Of a DNA stretch of 64,000 nucleotides, positions 1-9,719 are shown piece by piece. The stretch is taken from NCBI GenBank assembly GCA_016703945.1, contig JADJBC010000045.1, forward strand, positions 124,001-188,000, read 5' to 3'. Numbering within the stretch: the first letter of the stretch is position 1; the number at the start of each line of letters is the position of its first letter. The stretch comes from Candidatus Aalborgicola danicus. Its GTDB lineage: Bacteria; Pseudomonadota; Gammaproteobacteria; Burkholderiales; Burkholderiaceae_C. A program made the translations under genes and the position numbers. The notes under the pieces are model-generated. The model had not been told where the DNA came from and did not search any database. It was given only the letters and a program-made list of their open reading frames with translations.

Positions 1-210
1 GTGGTAGGCCAGGACCGGGCGCAGGGCCAGCCACTGCGCCGGATACAGAACCGTGGCCAGGGCAACACGCAGCGGCTGCATGACCTTGAACCGGGAATCC
101 GCCACCATGAGAAAAAACGCCAAAGCGCTGCACACAGCCAACTTGGACAAGGCCGAGGGACCCTGTCGAAAAAAGGGCGGAGGTTCCCTGTCCAGCGTAC
201 CCAGTGGCAT
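1..210 (-). CDS. mreC: Rod shape-determining protein MreC (N-terminal part, cut by window edge)
   Basis: The first 70 codons of a leftward gene, starting at the ATG at 208-210. The translation begins MPLGTLDREPPPFFRQGPSA and is followed by one hydrophobic segment (around residues 24-38), the usual N-terminal membrane anchor of MreC. MreC is a periplasmic coiled-coil scaffold that links cytoplasmic MreB to the lateral wall synthesis machinery (known for the family). It starts 15 bases after the mreB stop, the standard mreBC order. The beta-barrel part lies outside the window, so only the N-terminus and context support the call. Confidence 0.85.
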   Translation of the reverse strand, partial: MPLGTLDREPPPFFRQGPSALSKLAVCSALAFFLMVADSRFKVMQPLRVALATVLYPAQWLALRPVLAYH

Positions 211-225
211 CGCTGTACCTAACGC

Positions 226-1269
226 TTATTCGCTGGTGAAAATGGAGCCCAGACGCTCCATCTGCTCCAGCGCAATGCCGCAGCCGCGCACCACACAGGT
301 CAGCGGGTCTTCGGCCACCAATACCGGCAGGCCGGTTTCTTCGGCCAGCAGGCGGTCCAGGTCGCGCAACAGCGCGCCGCCGCCGGTCAGCATCATGCCG
401 CGGTCGGCAATGTCGGCGCCCAGTTCGGGAGGAGTTTGTTCCAGCGCGTTCTTCACGGCGGAGACGATGTTGTTCAGCGGGTCGGTCAGAGCTTCCAGGA
501 TTTCGTTTGAAGAAATGGTGAAGCTGCGCGGCACGCCTTCAGACAGGTTGCGTCCGCGCACTTCCATTTCCTTGACTTCGGAGCCGGGGAAGGCCGAGCC
601 GATCTGTTTCTTGATGGATTCCGCGGTGGGCTCACCGATCAACATGCCGTAGTTGCGGCGGATGTAGTTGATGATGGCCTCGTCAAACTTGTCGCCGCCG
701 ACACGTACCGAGCCCTTGTAGACCATGCCACCCAGCGAGATAACGCCGACTTCGGTGGTACCGCCGCCGATGTCCACCACCATGGAGCCGCTGGCTTCAC
801 TGACGGGCAATCCGGCGCCGATGGCCGCAGCCATGGGTTCTTCAATCAAATACACATCGCTGGCACCCGCGCCCAGGGCCGATTCGCGGATGGCACGGCG
901 CTCGACCTGGGTTGAGCCGCAGGGTACGCAAATGATGATGCGCGGGCTGGGGCGAAAAATGCCGCGCGGGTGCACCATCTTGATGAACTGCTTGAGCATT
1001 TGCTCGGTGACCGTGAAGTCGGCAATCACGCCATCCTTCATGGGGCGGATGGCTTCGATGTTGCCGGGCACCTTGCCCAGCATGGCCTTGGCTTCCTTGC
1101 CAACGGCCTGAATGGTTTTTTTGCCTTGGGGGCCACCTTCGTGGCGGATGGCGACGACCGAGGGTTCATCGAGAACAATGCCCTGGCCGCGTACAAAAAT
1201 CAGGGTGTTGGCCGTACCTAAGTCAATGGCCAGGTCGGTAGAAAAGTACCGACGGAAAGATCCAAACAT
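226..1269 (-). CDS. mreB: Rod shape-determining protein MreB
   Basis: Actin-like ATPase that forms membrane-bound filaments and positions the elongasome. The 347-residue protein is full length. It shows the phosphate-1 motif DLGTANTLIFVRG near residue 17, the phosphate-2 region VVDIGGGTTEVGV near residue 165, and the adenosine-binding LTGGGALLRDLD near residue 295. An in-frame TTG directly precedes the ATG at 1269; the ATG is preferred because GAGG lies a suitable distance upstream. It is followed immediately by mreC on the same strand and faces away from gatC across about 200 bases that should hold both promoters. Confidence 0.97.
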   Translation of the reverse strand: MFGSFRRYFSTDLAIDLGTANTLIFVRGQGIVLDEPSVVAIRHEGGPQGKKTIQAVGKEAKAMLGKVPGNIEAIRPMKDGVIADFTVTEQMLKQFIKMVHPRGIFRPSPRIIICVPCGSTQVERRAIRESALGAGASDVYLIEEPMAAAIGAGLPVSEASGSMVVDIGGGTTEVGVISLGGMVYKGSVRVGGDKFDEAIINYIRRNYGMLIGEPTAESIKKQIGSAFPGSEVKEMEVRGRNLSEGVPRSFTISSNEILEALTDPLNNIVSAVKNALEQTPPELGADIADRGMMLTGGGALLRDLDRLLAEETGLPVLVAEDPLTCVVRGCGIALEQMERLGSIFTSE

Positions 1270-1471
1270 CAAATATCCTCTCGGGCACGGGAAGCGCTTC
1301 GGCCCCCGTCACCACGGTGTTATCGTTGAAAAATCGTAAGTTTGGCGTCATGAAGGGTCGCTTTGCAGGACTCACGCCAAAGGCAGGATAATAACCGATT
1401 GCCTTTAAACAGCCCTCTCTAAAGAACCCGTTCGGGTCTGAATTACCTTTGGTTTCACATCAATACGCACC

Positions 1472-1771
1472 ATGTCACTGACATCTACCGATATCGCCCG
1501 CATTGCCAACTTGGCTCGTTTAGAGCTGGCACCCTCCGAGAGTGAGCGCATGCTCACACAAATGAACAGCTTTTTCGACATCGTGGAGCAGATGCGCGCG
1601 GTAGACACCACGGGCATCGCGCCATTGGCCCATCCGGTGGTCGTGTTGTCCGACATCGCACTGCGACTGCGCGAGGACACGGTGAGCGAGCCCAACCAGC
1701 GTGAGGCCAACCAAAAGAGTGCCCCGGCCGTGGAACACGGGCTGTTCCTGGTTCCCAAGGTGATCGAATAG
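1472..1771 (+). CDS. gatC: Asp-tRNA(Asn)/Glu-tRNA(Gln) amidotransferase subunit C
   Basis: Small subunit (99 aa) of the GatCAB transamidosome, which turns mischarged Glu-tRNA(Gln) or Asp-tRNA(Asn) into the correct species. The sequence has the family pattern: an N-terminal helix with IARIANLARLEL near residue 8, a second helix with the FFDIVEQM region, then LRLREDTV near residue 67. GatC stabilises GatA and wraps around the GatA/GatB interface. It is first in a gatC-gatA-gatB cluster, the normal order in betaproteobacteria. A short inverted repeat separates it from gatA. Confidence 0.95.
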   Translation: MSLTSTDIARIANLARLELAPSESERMLTQMNSFFDIVEQMRAVDTTGIAPLAHPVVVLSDIALRLREDTVSEPNQREANQKSAPAVEHGLFLVPKVIE

Positions 1772-1785
1772 AGAAAAAACCTTGC

Positions 1786-1822
1786 GGGTCAGACCACTCA
1801 CTCAAGCGATGTGCTCTGACCC
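1786..1822. repeat. Short inverted repeat between gatC and gatA (REP-like)
   Basis: Perfect 8-bp arms GGGTCAGA (1786-1793) and TCTGACCC (1815-1822) enclose a 21-base loop. The element sits in the 58-base gap between the gatC stop and gatA. The GGGTCAGA arm resembles arms of REP-type elements mobilised by Y1 transposases in proteobacteria (from memory). There is no T-tract after it, so it does not look like a terminator. It could also be a local mRNA hairpin. Confidence 0.5.
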
Positions 1823-1838
1823 CAACTGATTGAAAAAG

Positions 1839-3344
1839 ATGACGCAATCCCAATCCGCTTCACACGAACTGCACGACCTGAGCGTGCATGCCTTGACCCA
1901 GGCCCTGGCTGCCAAGCAGGTATCGGCCGTCGAGGTCGCCCAGCACTTCCTGGACCGCGCCAACGCGCACGCCAACCTGGGCGCCTTTGTCGCCATCCAG
2001 CCAGAGACCACACTGGCCCAGGCACGAGCCGCCGATGCACGCATCGCCAATGGCACGGCCGGCGCGCTGGAAGGCGTGCCGGTGGCTCACAAGGACATCT
2101 TTGTGACCAAGGATTTCCCCACCACGGCCGGCTCGCGCATTCTGCACAACTACCAGTCTCCGTTTGACGCCACCGTCGTGTACAAGCTGGCCGCGCAAGG
2201 CGTGGTCACTCTGGGCAAGCTCAACTGCGACGAGTTCGCGATGGGTTCCAGCAACGAGAACACCGCCATTTGCGCCGTCGGCCACAGCCAGGTGGAGCCG
2301 GTGCGCAACCCTTGGGACACCACACGCATTCCGGGTGGCTCCTCCGGCGGCAGCGCAACAGCAGTGGCCGCCCGTCTGGCGCCAGCCGCGACGGGCACCG
2401 ACACCGGCGGCTCGATCCGCCAGCCAGCCTCGTTTTGCGGCATCACCGGCATCAAGCCAACCTATGGCCGTGCTTCCCGCTACGGCATGGTGGCGTTTGC
2501 CTCCAGCCTGGACCAGGCCGGACCCATGGCCCGCTCAGCGCAAGACTGCGCGCTGCTGCTATCCGCCATGTGTGGCCCCGATCTGGATCGCGACTCGACC
2601 TCACTGGATGTGCCTGCCGAGGACTATTCGCTCAAGCTGAACGACTCCATCGAAGGTCTTCGCATCGGCATTCCCAAGGAGTTCTTTGGCGAAGGCCTGG
2701 CCGCCGATGTCCGCACGGCCATTGACGCCGCGCTGAAGGAATATGAGAAGCTGGGCGCAAAGCTGGTGCCCATCACGCTGCCACGTACCGATCTGTCGAT
2801 TCCGGTGTACTACATCATCGCACCAGCCGAGGCCAGCTCGAACCTGAGCCGTTTTGACGGTGTGAAGTTCGGCCACCGCGCCAAGGACTACACCGACCTG
2901 GCCGACATGTACAAGAAGACCCGTTCTGAGGGGTTTGGCGACGAGGTCAAGCGCCGCATCATGATTGGCACCTATGTACTGTCCCACGGCTATTACGACG
3001 CCTACTACCTGCAAGCGCAAAAAATCCGCCGCATGATTGCCGACGACTTCCAGAACGCATTCAAGGACTGCGACCTGATCGCCGGCCCGGTGGCCCCTAC
3101 GGTGGCCTGGAAGATCGGTGCCCACAAGGACCCGCTGGCCGACTACCTGGCTGACATCTTCACACTGCCCGGCTCACTGGCCGGCCTGCCTGGCATGAGC
3201 GTGCCGGTGGGCTTTGGCGACGGCGGCATGCCGGTGGGCATGCAGTTGCTGGGCAACTATTTCCAGGAAGCGCGCCTTCTGAATGCCGCGCACCGTTTCC
3301 AGCAAGCCACCGACTGGCATACACGCACGCCGAAGGGCTTCTGA
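1839..3344 (+). CDS. gatA: Asp-tRNA(Asn)/Glu-tRNA(Gln) amidotransferase subunit A
   Basis: Amidase-signature glutaminase subunit that releases ammonia from glutamine for GatB. The protein is 501 residues from the ATG at 1839; a TTG three codons earlier (1830) is also open but less likely. The Ser-cisSer-Lys triad is visible: Lys in VPVAHKDIF (about residue 85), Ser in PGGSSGGSATA (about residue 160) and Ser in TDTGGSIRQPAS (about residue 184). Length is normal for the family. Its stop is one base before the gatB start, so the two are probably translationally coupled. Confidence 0.97.
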   Translation: MTQSQSASHELHDLSVHALTQALAAKQVSAVEVAQHFLDRANAHANLGAFVAIQPETTLAQARAADARIANGTAGALEGVPVAHKDIFVTKDFPTTAGSRILHNYQSPFDATVVYKLAAQGVVTLGKLNCDEFAMGSSNENTAICAVGHSQVEPVRNPWDTTRIPGGSSGGSATAVAARLAPAATGTDTGGSIRQPASFCGITGIKPTYGRASRYGMVAFASSLDQAGPMARSAQDCALLLSAMCGPDLDRDSTSLDVPAEDYSLKLNDSIEGLRIGIPKEFFGEGLAADVRTAIDAALKEYEKLGAKLVPITLPRTDLSIPVYYIIAPAEASSNLSRFDGVKFGHRAKDYTDLADMYKKTRSEGFGDEVKRRIMIGTYVLSHGYYDAYYLQAQKIRRMIADDFQNAFKDCDLIAGPVAPTVAWKIGAHKDPLADYLADIFTLPGSLAGLPGMSVPVGFGDGGMPVGMQLLGNYFQEARLLNAAHRFQQATDWHTRTPKGF

Positions 3345-3345
3345 C

Positions 3346-4899
<1,554 letters not shown>

Positions 4900-4941
4900 T
4901 TTCCGGCACCCGCTGTCCCTCAGAGGGATATACGGGGTTGG

Positions 4942-5610
4942 TTACTTGCTTGACGCTGGTTTGGGCGCAATAGTGGTCCAAAGTTGGCGCAGGCGCACCA
5001 GCTCGTCGTCGAAGCGTTCATTCACCCGTTTGGCCTCAGCCTCTTGCTCACCAATGAAGCGCCGCTGCACTGCCTGGCTTTGCGTGTTTTCTTCTATCTG
5101 GCGGCGCACATACGCAGGTGCCTTGGCCGTATCCTTTTTATAAAACTCCATCTCTTCGTCGATGGCGATACGCTGTTTCGCCAGTTCATCCAAGCGATGC
5201 TTGGCGGCTTGCACAACCACTCCAATCTGCGATATGGCCTGTTGGCGCTCCTGGTCGTGCACGGCCTTGCTGGGGTAACGGGTGAGCAGGGCGCGATCAC
5301 GCCGTCTTTCGTCAGCCGTTCGGGCGCGCTCCTCGATTTCCCGCTTTTCTTTTTGCTCCAGCTCGGCGCGTTCCTGCGCGGTAAGGGAGGGGCCGACCTT
5401 TGCCTTAACCGTACCACTCGGGTTCAGTATTTTTTGCTCGCGATCCAAGCATTCGGGAATGGGACGGTCCGCCGTCAGCCGGCGCCCCTTGGCGTCAACA
5501 CAGCTGTAGACCCCGCCAGTAACCGGCGGAGTTTGTGCCAAGGCCGTGGCGCACACACCGCCCAGCGCCAAGAAAGCCAATGCCAAAACCCACTTGTCTG
5601 TTGCCATCAT
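4942..5610 (-). CDS. DUF4124-type periplasmic protein of unknown function
   Basis: A 222-residue protein with a cleavable signal peptide (hydrophobic LALAFLALGGVCATALAQ, residues 9-26). It is followed by a short segment with GGVYSCVDAKGRRLTADRPI, the pattern of DUF4124 proteins, in which a Tyr-Cys pair precedes a basic 'tradeoff' loop. Residues 75-215 are highly charged and predicted helical or coiled-coil, rich in E, R, K and Q. A second ATG one codon downstream is an equally good start. It lies just downstream of pyrE on the same strand with a 5-base gap, so the two are probably cotranscribed. The function is unknown. Confidence 0.75.
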   Translation of the reverse strand: MMATDKWVLALAFLALGGVCATALAQTPPVTGGVYSCVDAKGRRLTADRPIPECLDREQKILNPSGTVKAKVGPSLTAQERAELEQKEKREIEERARTADERRRDRALLTRYPSKAVHDQERQQAISQIGVVVQAAKHRLDELAKQRIAIDEEMEFYKKDTAKAPAYVRRQIEENTQSQAVQRRFIGEQEAEAKRVNERFDDELVRLRQLWTTIAPKPASSK

Positions 5611-5615
5611 TTCCC

Positions 5616-6287
5616 TTAGTCCACACCATAACGGTCACGGTAGGCTTGCACCCTCTGGTGGTCTTGCGCAAAACTCGCTGCGCTCTGTCCAGCCAGATAC
5701 TGCATCAAATCGGACAGCTTCGCAATCGCACAAACCTTTAGACCAAGTTCGCGCTGTACAAATTGAACCGCACTGTACGGCACGTCCTTTCCGTCTTCTA
5801 TAGCCTTTTCCTGGCGATCCAGTGCAATCAGGACCGCATGCGGTGTGGCGCCTGCCGCGCGAATGATGGCGATCGATTCCCGTGCCGCAGTGCCGGCCGA
5901 CATGACATCGTCCACGATCAGAACGCGGCCCTTCAGCGGTGCCCCCACCAGGGTTCCGCCCTCCCCGTGGTCCTTGGCTTCTTTGCGGTTATAGGCAAAG
6001 GGGACGTTGTGGCCGCGCCTCGCCAGTTCCACCGCCAAGGCCGCACCCAAAGGAATGCCCTTGTACGCTGGACCAAAAACCATATCGAACTCCAGACCAC
6101 TCTCCAGCAGCCGCTGCGCATAGAATTCGGCCAAACGCCCCAACTTGGCACCGTCGTCAAACAGGCCAGCGTTGAAGAAGTAGGGGCTCATGCGCCCTGC
6201 CTTGGTCTTGAATTGGCCAAAACGCAGCACCCCGCACTGCACTGCAAACTGTACAAAATCCTGGGCCAATGGGTCACCGTTCGACAT
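5616..6287 (-). CDS. pyrE: Orotate phosphoribosyltransferase
   Basis: Transfers ribose-5-phosphate from PRPP to orotate to give OMP in pyrimidine synthesis. The start is the ATG at 6287 (protein begins MSNGDPLAQDFVQFAV, 223 aa), preceded by AAGGAA. The longer open frame upstream lacks family similarity. The PRPP-binding motif VLIVDDVMSAGTA (about residue 120) and the catalytic loop with KEAKDHGEGG are present. Its start codon overlaps the divergent xth start codon by two bases within CATG, so each gene's leader lies inside the other's coding region. Confidence 0.96.
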   Translation of the reverse strand: MSNGDPLAQDFVQFAVQCGVLRFGQFKTKAGRMSPYFFNAGLFDDGAKLGRLAEFYAQRLLESGLEFDMVFGPAYKGIPLGAALAVELARRGHNVPFAYNRKEAKDHGEGGTLVGAPLKGRVLIVDDVMSAGTAARESIAIIRAAGATPHAVLIALDRQEKAIEDGKDVPYSAVQFVQRELGLKVCAIAKLSDLMQYLAGQSAASFAQDHQRVQAYRDRYGVD

Positions 6288-7089
6288 GAAGAATTCCTTG
6301 TTTAAATTAACCAGCCTCAACCTCAACGGCATTCGCTCAGCCACCAGCAAGGGGCTGCAAGCCTGGCTTCAGCAGGCATCGCCAGATTGTATTTGTGTGC
6401 AGGAAGTTAAGGCCCAGGCAGCCGATGTTGCCGACAAGTTCGAAACCTTGGCAGGCATGAAGGGTTATTTTCACTTTGCGCAAAAAAAAGGCTACTCCGG
6501 TGTTGCAGCCTATACGCGACTGGAGCCCAGCGACGTTGTTGTCGGTTTTGACGGAGGTGAGTTCGATGGGGAAGGTCGTTACGTGGAACTGCGTTTTGAC
6601 ACGCCCACACGCAAACACTCCATCATCAGCGCTTACTTTCCCAGCGGTTCATCCGGCGAAGAACGCCAGCAGGCCAAGTTCAGGTTCCTGAACGTCATGT
6701 ACCCGCACTTGCAAGCCCTGAAGGCGCAGCGCGATTTCATCTTGTGTGGCGACATCAACATTGCCCACCGGGAGGCGGATTTGAAGAACTGGCGCAGCAA
6801 CCAGAAGAACAGCGGCTTCACGCCCGAAGAGCGGGCATGGGTGACCAAGCTGACTGGTGAAGGCGGCATGGTCGACGTCTACCGCCAGTTGGAGCCCGAC
6901 ACCACCGACACCTGCTACACCTGGTGGAGCAACCGCGGCCAGGCCTATGCCAACAACGTAGGGTGGCGACTGGATTACCACCTGGCGACACCCGCCCTGG
7001 CAGCCGGCGCCCGCACGGTGGACATTTATAAGGCCGAGAAGTTTTCAGACCACGCACCCATCACCATTGGCTACGACTGGTCAAGCTGA
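6286..7089 (+). CDS. xth: Exodeoxyribonuclease III (AP endonuclease family)
   Basis: Mg-dependent 3'-5' exonuclease and AP endonuclease of base excision repair. The chosen start at 6286 gives a 267-residue protein whose N-terminus runs into KLTSLNLNGIRSA. Other family motifs are CVQEVKAQ (catalytic Glu), the LCGDINIAHREADL segment (catalytic Asp/Asn) and the terminal SDHAPITIGYDW with the catalytic His. A TTG at 6298 is a possible alternative start. The gene diverges from pyrE with overlapping start codons, leaving no separate promoter space. Confidence 0.94.
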   Translation: MKNSLFKLTSLNLNGIRSATSKGLQAWLQQASPDCICVQEVKAQAADVADKFETLAGMKGYFHFAQKKGYSGVAAYTRLEPSDVVVGFDGGEFDGEGRYVELRFDTPTRKHSIISAYFPSGSSGEERQQAKFRFLNVMYPHLQALKAQRDFILCGDINIAHREADLKNWRSNQKNSGFTPEERAWVTKLTGEGGMVDVYRQLEPDTTDTCYTWWSNRGQAYANNVGWRLDYHLATPALAAGARTVDIYKAEKFSDHAPITIGYDWSS

Positions 7090-7104
7090 TTCACAACCCA
7101 GTAC

Positions 7105-7626
7105 CTACAACGCCCCCCTGTTGTGCGGTCGTGCGTTCTCGCGTGCGCGCTCCGCTGGAAATGCCACATTGCGCTCCAGCCAGGTCCGAAACCGCAACGA
7201 CATCGGGTCATTTTGTTTGCCTATGTGGGTGATCAGCGCATCGTCCCGAATGTGCATACGCGCGGGCTTGCCCATGACCTGCAATCGATCCGGGTAGGTC
7301 GCCGTCAACACCCGCTCATTGAGCTTTGTGCCCAAAGCCGACTCCACGTCCGCCAGCTTGACCCAGCGCCATCCTTCATCGTCTTCCAGAACCTGCATGG
7401 TCGTGTTTTTGAAAACATAGTGCTGTCCATGAACCGGCAGCCATACGGCTGATCGAAAGCCGTGGCGGGTATTCGCAATGAGGTTGATCACGGGTCGGGC
7501 CATCAACGCGGCATACAGCGGTGATGTAAAAAGGACGGTCCAACGGTCCGTCCAATAGGCCAACAGGGCGTAACCCAGTGTGCACAAGAACACCTGAACC
7601 GAAGGGAGATCCAGCCATTGTTTCAT
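7105..7626 (-). CDS. Small membrane-anchored protein, possibly Bro-N-like
   Basis: A 173-residue protein not recognised with certainty. Residues 8-45 contain one or two hydrophobic segments (VFLCTLGYALLAYW and LFTSPLYAALMA), so it is probably membrane anchored. The soluble part has WRWVKLADVESALG followed by DALITHIGKQNDPMSLRFR and WLERNVAFP. The order (WxxxxDVxxALG, a central basic turn, then a helix ending in RxWLExxV) recalls the Bro-N fold of phage antirepressor-like proteins; this is a weak inference from pattern. It begins 27 bases after the S9 peptidase stop with GGAGGG upstream, so it probably shares that transcript. Confidence 0.6.
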   Translation of the reverse strand: MKQWLDLPSVQVFLCTLGYALLAYWTDRWTVLFTSPLYAALMARPVINLIANTRHGFRSAVWLPVHGQHYVFKNTTMQVLEDDEGWRWVKLADVESALGTKLNERVLTATYPDRLQVMGKPARMHIRDDALITHIGKQNDPMSLRFRTWLERNVAFPAERARENARPHNRGAL

Positions 7627-7653
7627 CTTGCCCTCCGGTCAAAAAAAGGGTTC

Positions 7654-9657
7654 CTAGTTCTTCTGCGCTACCTTGCTGTTGGGGCCAATGTAGCGGTCGA
7701 TGAAGTTATACACCGCTTCGCCAAACCGGATGCTATTGCTTTCCTTGGACCATCCGTGGCCTTCGCCTACCATGACCATCCATTCGACGGTGTTGCCTTG
7801 CTTGAGCAACTTGTCGCGCATCTTCTCGCCGTGGATGATCGGGACACGAATGTCTTCACTGCCGTAGGCCATCAGCACCGGAGCTTTGATGCGGGACGCG
7901 TTTTCAATGGCAGACACTTTCTGGAAGTAGGCGTCATCGGTCTTGGGGTCACCGTGCATCAGTGCGCCGAGATTTTCCATATAGGGGCCCCGCATGTCGG
8001 ACCAGTTCACCGTAAACATCATCTTCACATCGGTCACACCGACCCAGTTGACACCGCATTGGTACAGATCGGGGTCCTTGACCAGGCCATACATCGTGGC
8101 GTACCCACCGTAACTGGCACCGATGATGCACACACGTTTGGGGTCCACAATGCCTTGTTTGACAAGATGGGCCACCCCGTCGGTGACATCATCCTGCATG
8201 GCTAATCCCCATTGTTTCCAACCCGCTGTGTGGTGTTTCCAACCGAAACCGGTGGACATGCGGAACTGTGGTTGCAACACAGCGTATCCGCGCGAGGCCA
8301 GCATTTGGGTCGTCGGGTCGTAGCCGAAACTGTCGCGCGCATGAGGGCCGCCATGGATATAGGCTACCAATGGCAAACCTTTTGCGGGCGTACCCTCTGG
8401 CAGCGTCAAGTAGGCAGGAATGTTCAACCCATCCCGAGCTGCGTAATTGATCACCGTCTGGGTTGAAAGCGTCTTGCCCTCCAATTCGGGCTTGGCGGTA
8501 TACAGCGCTTCTAACACCTTGCGCTCGGTGTCGTACAGATAGGCCTTGCCCACGTTGTTGTCGCCTCGGGTGAACACGACAGCGCGTTTACCGCGCAATT
8601 GGTACGAGACTTCCTGCCCGGGAAAGCTGGCATTGAGTGTTGCCTGCAGTTTGGCGTATTCGGTGTCAAAGTAATAGATCTCCGGCTTCATGCCATCGAC
8701 TCTGACACCAACTAGTTTACGGTTCTCCCTGTCAATCCACAAACCGCCATCCAAATCGACCAACGGGTGGTCGGCGACCACGTCCCCTGCGGCGTTTTTG
8801 GCAAAGTCCCAAATGTGGATAGCGGCTTTGTCGCGACCATTAAATCGCCCTGCAACAAAAAGCGTCTTGTTGTCAAAATCAAAGCCCTGAGGGGACATTG
8901 ATGTCCCCTCATCCCAATAACCTTCGTGAATAGTCTTCCACTCGCTTTTCTCGTCTTCACGATAAAAAACCGTTTCCTTGATGCGTTTGGTCTTTGGATC
9001 GGCAGCCGCCGACACCGCTACTCGGATCGCGCCTGTGTGGTCCGCCAACCACTGTCCAACCTTGCCAGGGTTGTTGAACGTCAACAGTTTCATGCGGCCA
9101 TTGTTCGTGTCCAACTTGAACACATCACTGGCACCCAAATCCTCATCGCGGCCCCTTTCGTTGTTGACCACATAGACCTCATTGCTATCGCCACCGACCC
9201 GGTCAACCAACGAAACCGGCTTGTAGGGCATGTTTTTTCCTTGTGCCTCCTTGACGGTCATGAACAACTTGCGAAAGCCGGTTGCGTCTTTGTTGACTGC
9301 AAACAAACCACCACCCTTCTGGTCTTCCATAGTCGCATCGGCTCCCTTGGAGATGCTGAACGTCAGACGCTGGTTATTCACCCAGAACGGACTGGCAATG
9401 TTCCAGTCCGGGTCAGCGGCCACAACTTTGGATTCGCGTGTATCCAAGTTGATGACTGCCAACACGAATCGTCCGTTGCGGGGTGTCAAAACAGCGATAT
9501 TGTTGCCGTCGGGAGACAGGACGGGACGTCCGCTAAACGTTGGGCGTTTAAAAAAATCCGCAATGGGAATGGACGCGTCAGCATATACGCCGACGCCGCA
9601 AAAACACAAAGCCGCCATGACGGCGACCTGCATACGTTGAATGAAATTGTGTTTCAA
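7654..9657 (-). CDS. S9 family peptidase (prolyl oligopeptidase-like)
   Basis: Probably exported serine peptidase that cleaves short peptides. The 667-residue protein starts at TTG (9657), supported by AGGAGT seven bases upstream. A signal peptide ends near residue 27 (VGVYADA). Residues 30-400 look like a beta-propeller (LSPDGNNIAVLT and similar blades). The C-terminal hydrolase domain has GASYGGYA (nucleophile Ser515), GSEDIRVP (Asp602) and GEGHGW (His634). It follows a TonB-dependent receptor, from which it is separated by a terminator. The pairing suggests uptake and degradation of peptides. Confidence 0.92.
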   Translation of the reverse strand: MKHNFIQRMQVAVMAALCFCGVGVYADASIPIADFFKRPTFSGRPVLSPDGNNIAVLTPRNGRFVLAVINLDTRESKVVAADPDWNIASPFWVNNQRLTFSISKGADATMEDQKGGGLFAVNKDATGFRKLFMTVKEAQGKNMPYKPVSLVDRVGGDSNEVYVVNNERGRDEDLGASDVFKLDTNNGRMKLLTFNNPGKVGQWLADHTGAIRVAVSAAADPKTKRIKETVFYREDEKSEWKTIHEGYWDEGTSMSPQGFDFDNKTLFVAGRFNGRDKAAIHIWDFAKNAAGDVVADHPLVDLDGGLWIDRENRKLVGVRVDGMKPEIYYFDTEYAKLQATLNASFPGQEVSYQLRGKRAVVFTRGDNNVGKAYLYDTERKVLEALYTAKPELEGKTLSTQTVINYAARDGLNIPAYLTLPEGTPAKGLPLVAYIHGGPHARDSFGYDPTTQMLASRGYAVLQPQFRMSTGFGWKHHTAGWKQWGLAMQDDVTDGVAHLVKQGIVDPKRVCIIGASYGGYATMYGLVKDPDLYQCGVNWVGVTDVKMMFTVNWSDMRGPYMENLGALMHGDPKTDDAYFQKVSAIENASRIKAPVLMAYGSEDIRVPIIHGEKMRDKLLKQGNTVEWMVMVGEGHGWSKESNSIRFGEAVYNFIDRYIGPNSKVAQKN

Positions 9658-9671
9658 GGGGATTACTCCTA

Positions 9672-9703
9672 AAAAGAAAACGCCGAGCCTTTTGGGCTCG
9701 GCG
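9672..9703 (-). terminator. Rho-independent terminator after the TonB receptor gene
   Basis: Read leftward, a stem of CGCCGAGCC pairs with GGCTCGGCG around a short A-rich loop and is followed by TTTTCTTTTT. It lies between the TonB-dependent receptor stop (9720) and the S9 peptidase ribosome-binding site, so peptidase expression depends on readthrough or its own promoter. Confidence 0.88.
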
Positions 9704-9719
9704 CGTACCTAGACAGTGT

